Below are positions 25,240 through 59,450 of a stretch of 64,000 nucleotides of DNA, piece by piece (position 1 is the stretch's first letter; the number at the start of each line of letters is the position of its first letter). The position numbers were made by a program, and so were the translations under genes. Source of the stretch: Fasciolopsis buskii. Its lineage: Eukaryota > Platyhelminthes > Trematoda > Plagiorchiida > Fasciolidae. Where the stretch lies: contig LUCM01000138.1 of assembly GCA_008360955.1 (NCBI GenBank), positions 124,001-188,000 on the forward strand. Reading direction: 5' to 3'. The notes beneath the pieces were generated by a model, which saw only the letters and a list, made by a program, of their open reading frames with translations, was not told the origin of the DNA and did no database searches.

Positions 25240-25900
25240 TCATTTTATTTAAGTCTGATGGAGCTCTTCTCACTCCACACGGCCACCTTAATGTGGCCCC
25301 TGGCACTCGGTGGGAGGAACGGAAGACGGGCACAATATGGTAGACGAGTGTTCGCTTTACCCAACACGTGGCCCAACCAACTGCGTTAGGCTGTGACGGA
25401 ATATTCCCTGAACCTGCATTCAATACCAGACTCCTCCTTATTAGAATATGTGGTCGGTAGCGGGCAGTGTAGGCCTATCGAACACTCGATATACGCATGC
25501 CTACCCTTACTACCGCACTAAAATCTTCAGTCATACAGCTGCAAAGGCAACTGAGATGGCCAACGGTTGTTAGATATCCCCGTTGAACATCCAGCTCGGT
25601 ACCACCGAAACCTTGTGGCAATACTTTACACCCTGAAGGTGCAAAGGACATGCCCAGTGAAGCTACCGTCCTCCGCAATCTACCTATTACAAGGTGCCAT
25701 ATTCCGTAGATTCGAACAAGCACAAAGTCATCTGCGTAATCTAGGTCCCACAGCTTCTCCCAACTTGCCAGTTCGGCGCCTATACCCTGAAGACCTAAAG
25801 CGTCATCCATTACCCCATCGTTGACGAAGTTGAACAAGAATGGAGAGATGGAACACCCTCGTCACTTCGAATGAACCTGACAACCTCAAGCGACAACGGG
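25240..25900 (-). pseudogene. RTE LINE family A copy 5, RT fragment
   Basis: The minus frame 25837-25475 reads MFNFVNDGVMDDALGLQGIG, WDLDYADDFVLV (motif C) and MSFAPSGCKVLPQ, then loses frame. TRLPYC near 25350 marks the C-terminal part. This is the most diverged family A copy. Confidence 0.65.
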
Positions 25901-25999
25901 CATAGCAACACAACTACCAGCATAAACAGAAAAAAAGATGAATGGCGAAGATTGATGGCAAAATGGCCAGCTGAAGAACTGTATGTAAGGAGTGTTTTG

Positions 26000-28290
26000 A
26001 ATGTGAGAAAATCACTGGCTGAACTGCTACGCCATATTACGTATTGTCTCCAACCATCGCCTGGGGAGATCTCGTGGACCCGAATTGGCTAGTCTAACGG
26101 CACCGACACGAAGCAGTCCACCGGTTAAATTTTTCCGTACTTGTTTTTCATATCGTCGATAGGCAATTTCGAACCATCTTTCAGCCATAATCTGCCTCGA
26201 AAAACAGCCCACACTGAGGCAGTCATTCCGTAGGAATATCCCAACCACCGTGATCTATTCACATTCAGTGCAAGGTTTAAAGAATCCAGTATCTTACGTG
26301 CAGCCTCCGAAGTACTCACAAAATTTTCCCACCATATTATACCAATACTATGAAGACAACGGTGTCGAAACACTAAACGTTTTCGCATATATTCTGCTCC
26401 CACATGCCATATTTTGGAGTCGTATAGTAACGCCGAACTCACTGTTGCTGTGTATTTTTGACCTTTCCTTGATAGTGGGATGTTACGCCTCAAATTAGCA
26501 AAGTCCAGTCGAGCCTTCTGTGTGCGTGGGGATACTCCCTCTGACATACGACGACCAGGTGAGATACAGCTACCCCAGTAACTAAATCTACCCACCTCAA
26601 CCAGTTGTTCCACTCCAAGAACCAGATTCGGCTTTGAGCCACTTTAGCTCTGCAAAAGAATTCGTACTTGAATCTCCACTCGGCAGCACAAATGTCGTCC
26701 GCATATTCCAGACAGATTCTTGTCTGAGCAAACATCAGTTCCTCTAATCTCACATGACGATAGAGCTATCTCCATAAACAACTCGGTGACAAGTGTAAAG
26801 AAAAAGTGAAAGGGAGCAATCCTGACAAACTTCATTTATCGTAGTGAATTCGGGTATAACATTGCTATCAGCACGAAGCCCGCTTCAGAATTTTGCAGAG
26901 ATACGATGAGTGAAATAAATTTCTCCGACACACTCTTCAGTGAGGCAGCGCACGACTGGCTGAGTCGAATGCCGCTTTCAGATCAAAAGGGACAGAAACC
27001 CTGAGATTACGGATTATGTGCCTATCTCCTAAGGTGCTTCTAAAAGCGAAGATGTGGTCAACACAACCAGGACAGAGATGGAAACCGTCTTGGTTCAAAT
27101 ACACACTCAATAATTGGCGGAGTATAGTATCAGCGAGCAGTCACCCTTCTAGTAAATCTGTGTACTCATCAGTTCACACCAGACTTTAGGAACCTCTTCA
27201 CTTGATTAGGTTGATAACGGGAGTTTTGTTAACTCCGACGTTAACACTTGCCCACCATCCTTGGTGTCAGCGCATCTGCCTAATGATTTTTAATTAAATC
27301 TGTCTCCCTCATTACATCCATTTTCGAAGAACAGGTATCTGCCTGCAGAGAAAAGCGGGAGGTCTACTGTGGCCGTTGGCCATCTAGTGTTCTGTCCAAC
27401 GCTCCAGTCGACATGCCTGGGCGAATTAGTGCGCCGTCGGATTCCTTAGTCATATAGCCTCCGTGGACCGGTGTTCCTAATCAGTCGATAAAGGTTGCAA
27501 CTATTTCCGCTAGCAGCAGCCTTTTCCATTTTCCTACCCGCCATTGCCCCCAATCGTTTTTGCGCACCCTGACCAGCCGATGTCTCAAGGATCTAAGCCT
27601 CGCATCGCAAGTTGCATCCGGGAGACGGATCTCTGAGCATCCAACAGAAAAACTGAAGTTGAGGATATCAATCGTCTCTGAGGTTTACATGGCAAGGGAG
27701 TCTTGGGTGCTGTTTTACGCTGAATACAGCATTTCATTGTTCTGCTCCTAGGCATTTTCTTGAGACGACGATCGTGTCGAAAGATCCGATTAGAAATAAA
27801 GTCGGCGATGATCGTCTAGAACTAGCTGTGCAGGACGCGTCCTTTTCGTGCTGGTGGCCACAAATTAGGCCCAAACGAAAGCCAGTGCGAACTAAAGCAT
27901 GCCCGAATTCACGGATGTGGACCAGAATGACCGGGTATCCTCGATTAGTCCACGGTATCGGTGACTGATAGCTATGTGGTCAATCAGAGTCCGACGCTGT
28001 AAAACCGGAGGGTGCCAGGTGAGCCGATGTCGCCTTTGGTGACAAAAATTGATGTCCGCCAAAAACAGTGTGCGGTCGGGACAGAGTTGACTGAGACGAT
28101 CGTTTTTGTCGGTCCGATTGGCTGTAACGAAAAATCTGCCTTTTCTGTGCCGTTCCACCTCCGCTAGGTAGCCAAGCTGGGCGTTAAAATCACAAGCAAC
28201 GACCACGTCTGTTGAACGCAGACACATCACAGGAATTAGGCGAACTTTTTCGGTAAAGAATACTGGATAGCGCCGACCGGCCATGTGAGT
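26000..28290 (-). pseudogene. RTE LINE family B copy, endonuclease plus RT, decayed
   Basis: Minus order: APE endonuclease (28284-27780), a linker, RT palm (about 27090-26640) with GFHLCPGCVDHIFAFRSTL, FDLKAAFDSAS (motif A) and LEYADDI (motif C), then the C-terminal region (26613-26125) with FSYWGSCISPGRRMSEGVS, ALLYDSKIWH and NRSRWLG. Several stops and frameshifts break it. It differs from family A in the block after YADD. Confidence 0.7.
27780..28284 (-). pseudogene. APE-type endonuclease domain of the RTE family B copy
   Basis: Seen: STDVVVACDFNAQLGYLAEV (catalytic D-F-N), TANRTDKNDRLSQLC, LFLADINFCHQRRHRLTW and TLIDHIAISHRYRG (catalytic D-H). These are the conserved blocks of the LINE apurinic-like endonuclease, which nicks target DNA before reverse transcription. 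Confidence 0.75.
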
Positions 28291-28760
28291 CTAAAACAAC
28301 TTCCAAAGGGATAAAGACCAAGATTGTTGGGCAATGTTGTGGTGTACTTCAAATGACTGGAGAATGATGAAAATCTGGTCAACGCAAAAGTGACTTGGGA
28401 GAAACCCGACCCGGTGTTCGCGGACGTTGCTCGCGCGAACTGGTATCAGAAGACGAAGCATTATCGAAGCCGAAACCTTAGTACGAGGGTTGCTACAGTC
28501 AATGCATACCCTGTCCTTGAAGATGAGTGTATTTAGTGGCTAGCACCGTGGCAGTAGAATATCCTGCTCATTCCACATGTTACAAAACAAACGAGTACAT
28601 ACTTTCACCAGAGCACGTACACTCAGATTGAGAGCAGCTAGAGAAAGTTCGCCGGGACCGCCCAATTTTCTGTGCATTAGTAGTTGAATATTCAACTCTA
28701 CCTACAGTTTCGTTGGACGGTCAGGTGACCGTCCCGCAGTCGTTGATACCAGAGCAACCA
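28290..28760 (-). pseudogene. LINE RT N-terminal fragment
   Basis: The minus strand reads GGPGELSLAALN, a C-N-M-W-N-E-Q-D stretch, LNTLIFKDR, CSNPRTKVSAS, then NVREHRVGFLPSHFCVDQIF, all with stops between. The pattern 'N-V-R-E-Q-Q-A-G-F-R-P-G-R-G-C-x-D-Q-I-F' is the RTE RT block. The piece ends abruptly beside the endonuclease at 28284, so two element fragments meet here. Confidence 0.55.
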
Positions 28761-30575
28761 TGATAGCACATGGCCAGGCAAAAGCGCTTCTTGGAATACT
28801 GCTCGCAACGATCGTGCTTCGTTTTTCGGCAAACACAGACTTAATGTTTTTATTCCATACCCTTTCACTAACCGAAGTTTACACCCGCCGGTGTCACTTA
28901 TGAAATTAAGTAGTGTCTGTCACCTGAAACATTTGTTACTCCCATTTCGCCGGCTGCTCTGAACAGCCAATCTCGAAGATCCTTGCTACGGCCTGCGGTC
29001 ACATGATTCTGCAGATGCCGTTGTATTTTATTCCCCTTCCTGCAGTTTGAGAATTGGCATTCTCCCTCCACTAGACTCAGGGACCACCGAGATTTCATGC
29101 CTTTGACTAACAACGAATTTATGATCTCAGACGAAGCCTTCCACCAAGTGCGTCGCCCGTTTGATATGGTCTCAGTGCTCATACACATTTCTGTATGATG
29201 GAGTTCCTAGATCATGCACCGGTTTTTTTCTTTGCTGATCCGAACATCCGAATCAAACGTTCTACGGGTAACTGGAATTGTATCCGTGGTGAGTAAGTTG
29301 GAGTGAACTCGTATTACTACTAATGTATAGTCACTGCACACCCTGTCGAAGATTCCTATTATACATGGATAACCGATTTCGTGAACAAAACTTGAGAAGC
29401 CTATCTACGTTACCCATATGTCGAATGGTTAAGACACAACGTTCGCCAAGACGGGCTCCCCTACGCTGTTCCCCAGGGTGTGTTTAGATTATCAATCAGC
29501 GCTACAAGGTCAGAACATTCGCATCTGTGGAGCAGTGATAAACCCGTCGTGAAACCCATCCTTGTGCTAGAGGCACGGCCCGTTGAATTGCATCCCAAAA
29601 TCACTAACAAGTTGAACTTTGCAAAACCACGCTTTCGAACGCCAACCGATCCCCTGGAGCTATATAGCATATACGTCACCCAGTTTCAAATGACAGCTTC
29701 AATCAAGCCAATTGAAACTAGTCCTTAGCCCACTGACTTCCAACTCAAGTTGTTTTGTTTCCTGAAGTGCAAAGGAAATACCTTGATGAGATATCAGGAG
29801 TAATTAGTCCGACCACACTGCTCGGACCAGGGAATTGCGTTTCACAGACGCAGCACATACCAGTTGCCAGTGAATCAACTATGAGTGCCAAACAAGCCTA
29901 TTGAGAGAAATGCGCGTTAAAAGAGCCTACGTTCATAGGTTGATGAGGCTAGATAAAATGTCAACTATGAAAATGAAAATGATTCACGACACTACTTGAC
30001 AATGAATTGTTGCGAGCATCGAGTGACGCTTTCATCCGAGCGTCACGCTGCCAAACTTCTGACAACCCTGGTAGCTTTCTCTTTTCTCAGTTCAATCCTC
30101 AAATCGGGCACAGACCACAGGTTTTTTAAAGTCACATCAGATTGTTTGTGTTACAGAATTGGATGAAGAAAGTAAACCAAACGCTCCCGCTATTTTGCTA
30201 GTTGGTATCCACTTAGTCTTGTGCCATTGTATTGATTTCGTTGCACGTGGCTGCAAAAGTAAAGCTTATGATCTGCAGTGTGGAAAATCGCTCGCTTCCT
30301 CTTGTTTCACCTCCCTCCAAAAACAGTAACACATAAACCCACATACAAATTACATTTTTGTCCTGAATATACCAGTGGTTCATTGCCGACAGTCGCCATC
30401 CATCAGCAGATTCGAAACAAAACTTTTGAACACCAGTGCAAAGTAGATTGAAAGTAACAGAAATTATTGAAAATAACGATGATTAATGATGGGGATGAAA
30501 AGACAGTCGGTATCAGATGAAAAAGTAGCTCTCGTTGGTCGAAACATCCGAGCAAATTCTTCCCTCTCGTTGCGA
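28761..30575. other. No recognisable gene; 3' flank of the sirtuin gene
   Basis: Contains the sirtuin 3' untranslated region next to 30576. The open frames at 28898-29188 (minus) and 29461-29728 (both strands) show nothing recognisable. Confidence 0.35.
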
Positions 30576-52101
<21,526 letters not shown>

Positions 52102-52211
52102 CTGCAACAAAAAAACAGAAAACCCCATTAGCCGAATTCAGGGGAATTATACGAGTCAGCACCACCAAAGTCAGTCAGTGCAAATGCTGCCATCAAAAGA
52201 CAGTTCGGGAC

Positions 52212-52228
52212 TATATATATATATATGC
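52212..52228. repeat. Short (TA)n run before the RTE element
   Basis: A TA run of about 16 bp just upstream of the RTE leader; it may mark the insertion site. Confidence 0.7.
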
Positions 52229-52969
52229 ATAAGAAGATAGCAGCGAACTAAGGTAGAGTAGGTGTCTCATGTCACGTTGGTCGGGAACCGAGGACCAATC
52301 AACAAGTTGCTGTCACAAAGAGACTACACCTTGACGTGGTGTGATGGCTTGCGTGCCTCATTGATCCAGCGAGCTATACAGGATGGCTCATCCCAAGCCG
52401 AAGATCCAATCATGCCTGGAAGGTCAGTGGGTAGAGGCCCGACGAAGTAAGCTCCTGATCCCTCAAGTCGGGGGTTGATCTGAGTTAGCAGCTCAGTCCT
52501 AAAATCGAGTGGAAGACTAATTGATCCAAGTAGATGGGCACCCACTAAGCTATTCCTGGCTGCCTTGCGGTCAGGTTCTTGTCAGAACCAAAGGCTTTGG
52601 TTGAGAACCCTAATCGTTCTTCTGCTTAGCGGCCGGACTCCTTAGCAGTACCCGCCCATCAATAACCATGAGTTACACGCCTACAAATAATCCCATACTG
52701 CATCGGTCGTCGCGCAGGATAATCAGGACCGCGCTGCCCATTGCATCGAGCGCAGGTGGGGTGGGTAGTGATAAGTATGCTACTGCTCAGAATTCCAAAT
52801 TCCCTCTCTTTTATTCAACCTGTCTCTTCTGTCTCCAACCCAATCTGTTTGCCCCTTCTGCCTACCCATAGTATCTCCATTGATAACACGCCCGATACTC
52901 GCAACGGTTCGTTGTCAAGTAGAGTAGTAGGTGGTTTTGAATGTGCTGGCTCACATTTTCTCAAGCCTC

Positions 52970-53738
52970 GTCAGCCTCTGAATCTCGGTTCCTGCAATGT
53001 GTGCACTTTAATGCAGGCTGGCCAACAGGCATGTTTGGCTCTGACAGTGGACTCACTTTCGATTGATGTCTGCTGCGTGAGTGAAACACGAATTCAGGAT
53101 TCGACTAGAGTAGAGTAATTCAACTAACTGCACCAAACGTCTCGTCAAGGTATTTTCTTCGTACTTCGGGAGACGAAGCAGCTCAAGCTGTGGGTCAACG
53201 CGGTGTAGGAATAGTCTTGAGTGAGAAGGCTGAAACAGCCCTTCTAGACTGGATCCCAATCAACAGTCGCTTGTGTGCCATGAGACTGCAGGGATCAGTG
53301 GGCGTCCGAAAGGATAGTAGTGTTAAGCGCAGTTTATTTGTTATCTCGGCACATGCTCCCACAGACTGCAGCACTGATATGGAGAAAGACGAGTTTTACG
53401 ATAACCTCGTCACTCTTTTTCGGAAAAGCAAACGCTCTGACATTGTAGTGGTGGCGGGTGATTTCAATGCACAAATCGGAAAACTGAGTGCATCGGAGTC
53501 CTGTCTAGGTGGGCGATGCTCCTTGCCTGCACAGCGAACAGACAACGGGGAAAGACTCCTCCAATTCTGTGCAGATAATCATTTATTCCTACCTAATACG
53601 AATTTCCGACACAGTTCTCGTCGCACTGTGACATGGCGCTCCAACTCGACAGATACTTTGAGTCAGATTGACCATATCGCAGTTAGCTACCGATGGTGCG
53701 GTTCTGTCCAGAACTGTAGATCATACTGGACCACGTAA
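52970..53738 (+). pseudogene. APE-type endonuclease of RTE copy 4
   Basis: The first frame ends with LNLGSCNVCTLMQAGQQACL and SIDVCCVSETRIQDST (catalytic N and E). After a frame break at about 53118, the second frame (53190-53738) gives GIVLSEKAETALLDWIPINS, SAHAPTDCS, VVVAGDFNAQIGKLS (D-F-N), RTDNGERLLQFCAD, NTNFRHSSRRTVTWRS and QIDHIAVSYRW (D-H). This is the whole endonuclease in two pieces. Confidence 0.85.
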
Positions 53739-54348
53739 GTAGAATCGGATCATGCGTTAGTTTTAATGCGATTTTTGCTTTAGCTGGATAGCCATCGACG
53801 CAGGCCACAAACCCGATTGGCTGTCGAACGTTTGTCTGATTCGGCTGTTCGCAACAGCTACGAACAGAGACTGTCCGAGGAACTGAGAACTGCGACCAGT
53901 AGCAATGTAGACGGGCAGTGGGATCAGATTAAACAGGATATGCATTTGGCAGCAGATTTCGCCTGTGGTCCTAGATCTAGCGTTCATCAAAAACACTGGA
54001 TCTCGCGAGGGTCGCTGGGTCTAATGGAGCAAAAACGCGAGCTACCTAACTGCAGGTAAGTGAATAAGATGCGTCGGCAGTTGCAGCGTCAGTAGACCAT
54101 AAGCCTTAAAAATGATCGCGGAAACTGGTCACGGTAGCCGAAGAGGTGGAAGTGGCGTCCGCTTCAGGTAACAGTCAGACTGTTTATGCGACAGCGGTGG
54201 GCGGCGAACTTCGGTTGGTGAAGTCGCATGCGATATAACTGGAGAGCTCATTCATGGTAGACAGGAAAGACTGGACCGTTGGGCAGAGCATTTCAAGGAT
54301 CAGTTTATCTGGCCACACGCTAACGTACTGAGCCCGACTTTTACAGCT

Positions 54349-55564
54349 GTGAATCCTTGGGGGGTGTCACTTGATCCCCCGACGAAAGGGGAAGTGGAGC
54401 CGAATATTCGACTTCTAAAGAGAGAAAGAGGAGCCGGTCCCGACGACCTTCCTCTAGTTCTTTTCCAATTGGGTGGAGAAGTGCTGATGAAATCACTTAC
54501 CTCCTTGCTTCATGATATTTGGAACAAGGAGCGTATCCCGCTATCGTGGGGTGAGTCACTGATTATACCCATCTTCAAGAAGGGCACACGAAGTGACTGC
54601 AGCAATCATCGGGGGATCAGCTTAATTCCGATAGTTACTAAGGTCTTAGCTTCGATAATGCTGTGTCGTTTGACACCGATTCGCGAGAGTAATATCCGCG
54701 AACAACAGGCCGGATTTCGTCCAGGTCGAGGTTACATCGATCAGATATTCACTCTTTGCCAAATACTCGAAACGTGCGAAACACACCGCCGCCCTACGAT
54801 CGTAGTCTTTCTCGACTTGAAAGGTGTGTTCGGCTCAGTGGGTCGGGCAGTACTATTCAGTGCTCTCCATCGGAAGGGTATGTCAACAAAGTTCGTGAAC
54901 CTTTTGCGAGCATTATACTCGCATACCTATCGTCACGTGTGGGTATACAGTGAACTATCAAGTTTATTAGAAATGACTACTGGCGTTCGACAAGGGTGTC
55001 CCATCTCTCCATTCTTGTTCAACTTCGTCAAGGACGAGGTGATGGAAGATGCTTCAGGAGGTCTCCGGGATGTAGGAATCGAACTGGGAAATCGAGAGAA
55101 GCTGTGTGACCTAGATTACGCAGATGACGTCGTGTCTTTTCGAGTCTGCGGACCATGCACAACGGGCACTAGATAGACTCTCGAGATCGGTTGCTCGGTT
55201 TGGCATGTGCATTGCACCTTCTAAGTGCAAAGTGCTGTTACAGGAGTGGCCGACAGTAGTGCCGAACTTGATACTGGGAGCGGAACTAACGATTGCGGAC
55301 CGTTCCACTTACCATGGTAGCTGCTTGTCAAACGATGGTAGCTCGGGATTGGAGGTGGACACGCGTATATTGAAGCCTCGAGCAGGTTACGCTGGACTGA
55401 TGCACTCGTGGCGTCGGCCTGATATTTTACTGAAGTTGAAAGGCCATGTGTACTGTGCCGCAGTGCACTCAGTTTTGTTGTACGGTTGCGAGACATGGAA
55501 TATTCGTGTGGGAGACGCTCGTCGCTTGGAGGTTTCCGACCACCGATGTCTATGTAGTGAATGA
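54349..55564 (+). pseudogene. RTE reverse transcriptase of copy 4
   Basis: The first frame (54349-55176) covers LKRERGAGPDDLPLVLFQLG, IIPIFKKGTRSDCSNHRGIS, QQAGFRPGRGYIDQIFTL, VVFLDLKGVFGSVGRA (motif A Asp present), TTGVRQGCPISPFLFNFV and CDLDYADDVV (motif C). A one-base shift near 55137 moves to the frame 55124-55564: FESADHAQRALDRLSRSVAR, IAPSKCKVLLQEW and VLLYGCETWN. Motif residues are largely intact, making this the youngest-looking RT core after the 7-kb copy. Confidence 0.85.
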
Positions 55565-55610
55565 GTGAATGGAGTGAACAGGTGAGTAATGTGGTCAGGA
55601 ATCTAACACT

Positions 55611-56869
55611 GTGCCTGGCTTTATTGGTACGGATCGTAAACGGGTGGAACGGCTGCGAAGGAAAATACTCTGTGCAAACTCGGTGGACGACTTCAAAACC
55701 AAAACCAGGCCAGATGTGGAGGGGGCTACATGACGGAAGAGACAACTGCTTGAAACGACTCGCAATAACCTTTCGATTCAATATGGTCCCACCTTACTTC
55801 TACGGATGCCTTTGTGAGAAGGTAATCGAAACTTAAGTGGAGCTCTCTTCTGCCTGGAATTTCGCAGTCTGAAAGAACCAACCCGAAGGACCCATTGAGC
55901 CTCAAACTGAGCATGTAAGAACAGACAGATACCGGTGTAGCGCAGATGGGTTTTTATAACTTCATCTGACTTCATGATGTTTTGGTGGCGCAAGGGCCGC
56001 GGTTTCCGCGTGACCCCGGTATTTGTGGTAGACTTACAGGTTTGGTAAAAAACCACCTTTTTTGGAGCGCGATTTTCATCGCATTTTCTAACAAGAAGCC
56101 GTTCGGAGACAGAATCTGGAACTCAGGCGATTGGAGAAACAAATGTCTGAATGCGTCGGTCGCTGAAGGCAGCACATTTGTCTAAAACCAATCTAGGCCT
56201 TGTACTGCCTACTGCAAACCATCCGGCCGTGCGCTGCTACTCTTCAATCGCATTTCAAGGGTCTCAGTTTGCACCGCAATCCATACAACCGTCCCCTTCA
56301 CAACTAAGCCGTACAGCAGCAACCTCTTCTAGATTTACCTTGCTCGAGATAAAGGCGGATAGGCGACGATACTGTAGACGAAACTGTAACTGGCAGAGAC
56401 TGAACGATAGGATAGAAGAAATGTGTAAATGGAAGGAATACAAAAGTCTAACCCTGTCGACAGCCGGCAGCAACCGCGGGCCGCTTAGCCGGATACCAAA
56501 CGGATTTTCATCCACGGAAGGTCCTAAGAGCGATCTGGTGGTATATATGGTGCTCGCGAATCTGTATGTGTTCAATGTATGTTTGGCTTGCTTCCGTGTG
56601 ATCTTACTTGCTTTGGAGACAACTCTCATCTTTCTAGTCCTTTTTCTGCGGCTATCCATCTCTGTCTTTTCTGTTTTTTCATTTCTCCCTCGAGATCAAG
56701 GTACTGTGGGTCTGCAAAACAACTGCAATGTTTTATGTTGGTGCGGTGAGAATTATAGAAGCCATTTTACCAGATCAGATCCTCCGTGGATGAGCACATT
56801 GTTTCGGCTGCCACTCGATCCCAATGCACTCTGCCTCGGACGACCGCCGAACATCTGTATGAATGATTA
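55611..56869. other. Unrecognised sequence with a 276-codon plus frame
   Basis: The plus frame 56151-56981 is open for 276 codons and the minus frame 56264-56659 for 131. Neither shows a domain; the plus frame contains hydrophobic stretches, and its 3' part overlaps the LTR fragment at 56870, so it is probably not a gene. Confidence 0.25.
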
Positions 56870-57019
56870 TTTTAACGTGGATCGCTTACTGTGTTTGCTT
56901 GATCGCAACCTTGCGCATCGCTCTTACTCGGCTGCGTATGATCGCAATACTGACAGCCCGGACACCCGACCGTTCGGTTGAGCGAGCCGGCCCGAGAGAC
57001 AAAACCACTTTCCGCTACA
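56870..57019 (-). repeat. Diverged LTR fragment of the TGTAG family
   Basis: On the minus strand from 57019 it starts TGTAGCGGAA and later reads CAACCGAACG, TATTGCGATC and GAGTAAGAG, in the same order as the LTR at 12891-13166. It is clearly related but more diverged; the far end was not defined. Confidence 0.45.
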
Positions 57020-57859
57020 CATTACTGACAGGCTACCTAAAGCCATGACTATGGGACTGGGTTATTTGGATTTTTCGGCTCACGCATACAGCGAGTGAAT
57101 CATCCACGGGCGCTTGGGCAAAATTGCTCGCGCACACCCAAGAACTATCAGTGAATCGTTTAATCACAAATGCCCTACAGTGATTCCCAAAAGCGATCGC
57201 TGGCATCGGATCGTCCCATTGGCGCAACTAGTGCGGCGCTGAATCAAACGCCGACGACGTTGTTTCGGCTGGCGCACTGGAGCAACTCTCAGCTACACGC
57301 TGGTCTATTCATCTTTTGAAAGCTCTTTTGCTTCCTTACTGCACGGTCATCTCCAGTAATGTGTTCCACTAGCGAAATATTCTGGTAAAAACGGCTTGTT
57401 CCCTAACCATCACTCTTGGGCGTTGACCCCAAGCTTCGGTGAGTGACCTGCGGTCTATAATGTACGGGTTCAAAGCGCAAAGTTGATCGATATATGGTGG
57501 ATTATAGTTCAGGGATGATGTAAATCGCACGAAAAAATCATTTCTCAGCGGAATTTCTCGGACCAGTTCTACATGACCGCGTTTGGTGTCTTGTCTTTTG
57601 CAAACTTTGGTTGCATGAACTTGTGTCTATTTGCTTCCCGCGTGTGATTTTCCCGTCCAATGTTTTGGGACGATTTGAAACACTTGCATATATCTGTACA
57701 GCGACTTTGGCTCCCTCTCCGGTTCATCGTGATTTTTTATTTAAGATTCGGTTTTGCCTATACGTTAATGAACTTTGCGACAGAATATCGTAAGGTTCAT
57801 GAACTAACTGTGTTTGGGTTTGGGGATTCGACATTAGCTGCGCATTACCCAAGCGCTGT
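57020..57859. other. No recognisable gene
   Basis: Unique-looking sequence with short frames only. Confidence 0.35.
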
Positions 57860-58625
57860 TTGCAAATGTTCCCGAGACCACTTAGTTATTTTGTGGCACT
57901 CCTTTGAATCCTCCTTGCTATATTTTTCCCTCCTTGGGACTGGCGGACAAGCTTGCATAGTTCTTTTAAGAAGAGACTTGACCAGGGTTGAGGATAGATT
58001 TGGAAACGAACCAGCAGCGAACCTGAACAAAATAACTATTTGGCTCAGCTTCGGCCTGTCCTTCCGCGCTAGCAGTTTACAGTTACCTGTGTGTGTCAGG
58101 TTGCCCAGATCCTTCTGCTGTTCCTCATACATGGATCTGGTGGTGTTTTTACTTAGATCCTATAAATCCGTAGTCTCCCGGCCCCAAGCTTGTGGAGTCA
58201 GTGGTATGTTGCTCTTTAGCAGGGACCTAATTCAGCGCCGATCAGGCGGATGTTCCCCATCAGGTAGGCTACTTCATATGTCGATGCCAACCCAGTTCAA
58301 GCGCCATATTGAAATGGTCAGGAGGTAGACGCTGAGCCTGCGGAGCATACCACATCATGTAAGCATATCCTACAGAGCTTTTGGCAGCCCATAACTAGTA
58401 AAATTAGTTGTTTATCGTGTTCACTTGTTTCGCTCCTTTCGGCATTTGAGTGTTTGTTGCATTGAGAAGTTCGGGACCTTCAAATCATTCCCACAATATA
58501 ATTTTTGATTGTACGGTTGCTCAAACTAATCTGGAACTTGCTCCAGGTTTAATTCGCTGAGATGACCGGCCTTCGGCTTGCTAGTGATGTACGGCGTACA
58601 CAATCCCCATACGTCTCCTTCAGNC
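57860..58625 (+). repeat. 766-bp direct duplication, copy 1 (ends at an ambiguous base)
   Basis: Compared line by line, this stretch is identical to 59451-60216 with no indels (offset 1591). The only difference is the n at 58624, at its right end, opposite t at 60215. The duplicated sequence contains open frames on both strands with no recognisable domain. Confidence 0.9.
58624..58624. other. Ambiguous base n
   Basis: A single undetermined base at the right edge of duplication copy 1. Confidence 1.
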
Positions 58626-59450
58626 CCTTTCGTTGCCAAGTACGATTATGTTCTTCGCGCTTATCGATCAATTTCCTGTTCATGCGACCAATATATCCAG
58701 CTCTGTGTCCCATACGAGCTCCGACTCCAAACAATCTGATTCACGTTCCCCGGAATGCACATTTCATAGTGTTTTCAACCTACCAGAATTTACGCATGAT
58801 AGAAGTTGTATAGTGTCTCAAAATCAAAACACTGTGAACAATTGTCACTCTGTTACTCATATTTCCAGACGTCTATGTTGTTTTGTTGCACCGGGGATAT
58901 GGCACGATAAGCAAGCCTTAGTGGCTATGAGAAAGTTCGGCGCCCTTACCTTGAGACTTTAGTCACGAATTGTTAAACACGATTCCATGAGACCCACAGT
59001 GATGACGATTTATCTCGACGGATGGTGAAACTATTGCCGCCCAAATGTTTCGCCTAATGATCAGATCAACCTGAGCGGCAGTCCACATAGATTTCGAACA
59101 TCACCGAGATTTGGTTACGCTGAGTGTCTAAGTGCTGTTCTGTGCTAGTAGAATTGCTCGTGGAACGAAGTGAATCCAGCTAAAACAAGAGGAAAATCCA
59201 GAATGAAAAGCCATACTATTCCACAGAGATGAAAAGCTCTGCGCGTCAAATGTAGGCAAAGGAGGGAGCCAACAAACGAATGTTATGGCATGGTCCGGTA
59301 AGCAATCAAGTTCAAGCCACGCGGCTCGATTCTCCGGGTCAGGGGTCACTTTACCACGGTAAAACAGGCCGGTGTGTGAATGAATACGACTGTGAAAACA
59401 AAAAGGGCTAGGTAATGATTGGGGAGGATAAAGTCGGAGGTAAATAGGAG
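58626..59450. other. Spacer between duplication copies, nothing recognised
   Basis: 825 bp of unique sequence; a short minus frame at 59128-59472 has no recognisable features. Confidence 0.4.

Larger units (their letters stand above)
52262..55610 (+). mobile_element. RTE LINE family A copy 4, nearly full length (leader, endonuclease, RT)
   Basis: This is the most complete LINE here: a leader (52262-52960) with 'caccttgacgtggtg', APE endonuclease (52970-53738), a linker (53740-54340) and RT (54349-55564). The leader contains possible hairpins (TTGGTC...GACCAA at about 52270-52300 and CACC...GGTG near 52330). At least three frame breaks occur: after 53118, after 53738 and near 55137. Similarity to other family A copies is lost at about 55610, so the 3' end and tail are missing. 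It is on the strand opposite the sirtuin gene and lies just upstream of sirtuin exon a, within or beyond the intron toward the missing first exon. Confidence 0.8.

Noticed and set aside
29461..29728. Overlapping open frames on both strands as a gene
   Set aside because: Short, mutually overlapping, no recognisable domain and no splice signals of note.
56151..56981. 276-codon host gene
   Set aside because: No domain or splice context, an equally anonymous frame on the other strand, and overlap with an LTR fragment at its 3' end.
57660..58328. 222-codon gene within the duplication
   Set aside because: Frames are open on both strands with no recognisable domain; openness is duplicated only because the DNA is duplicated.
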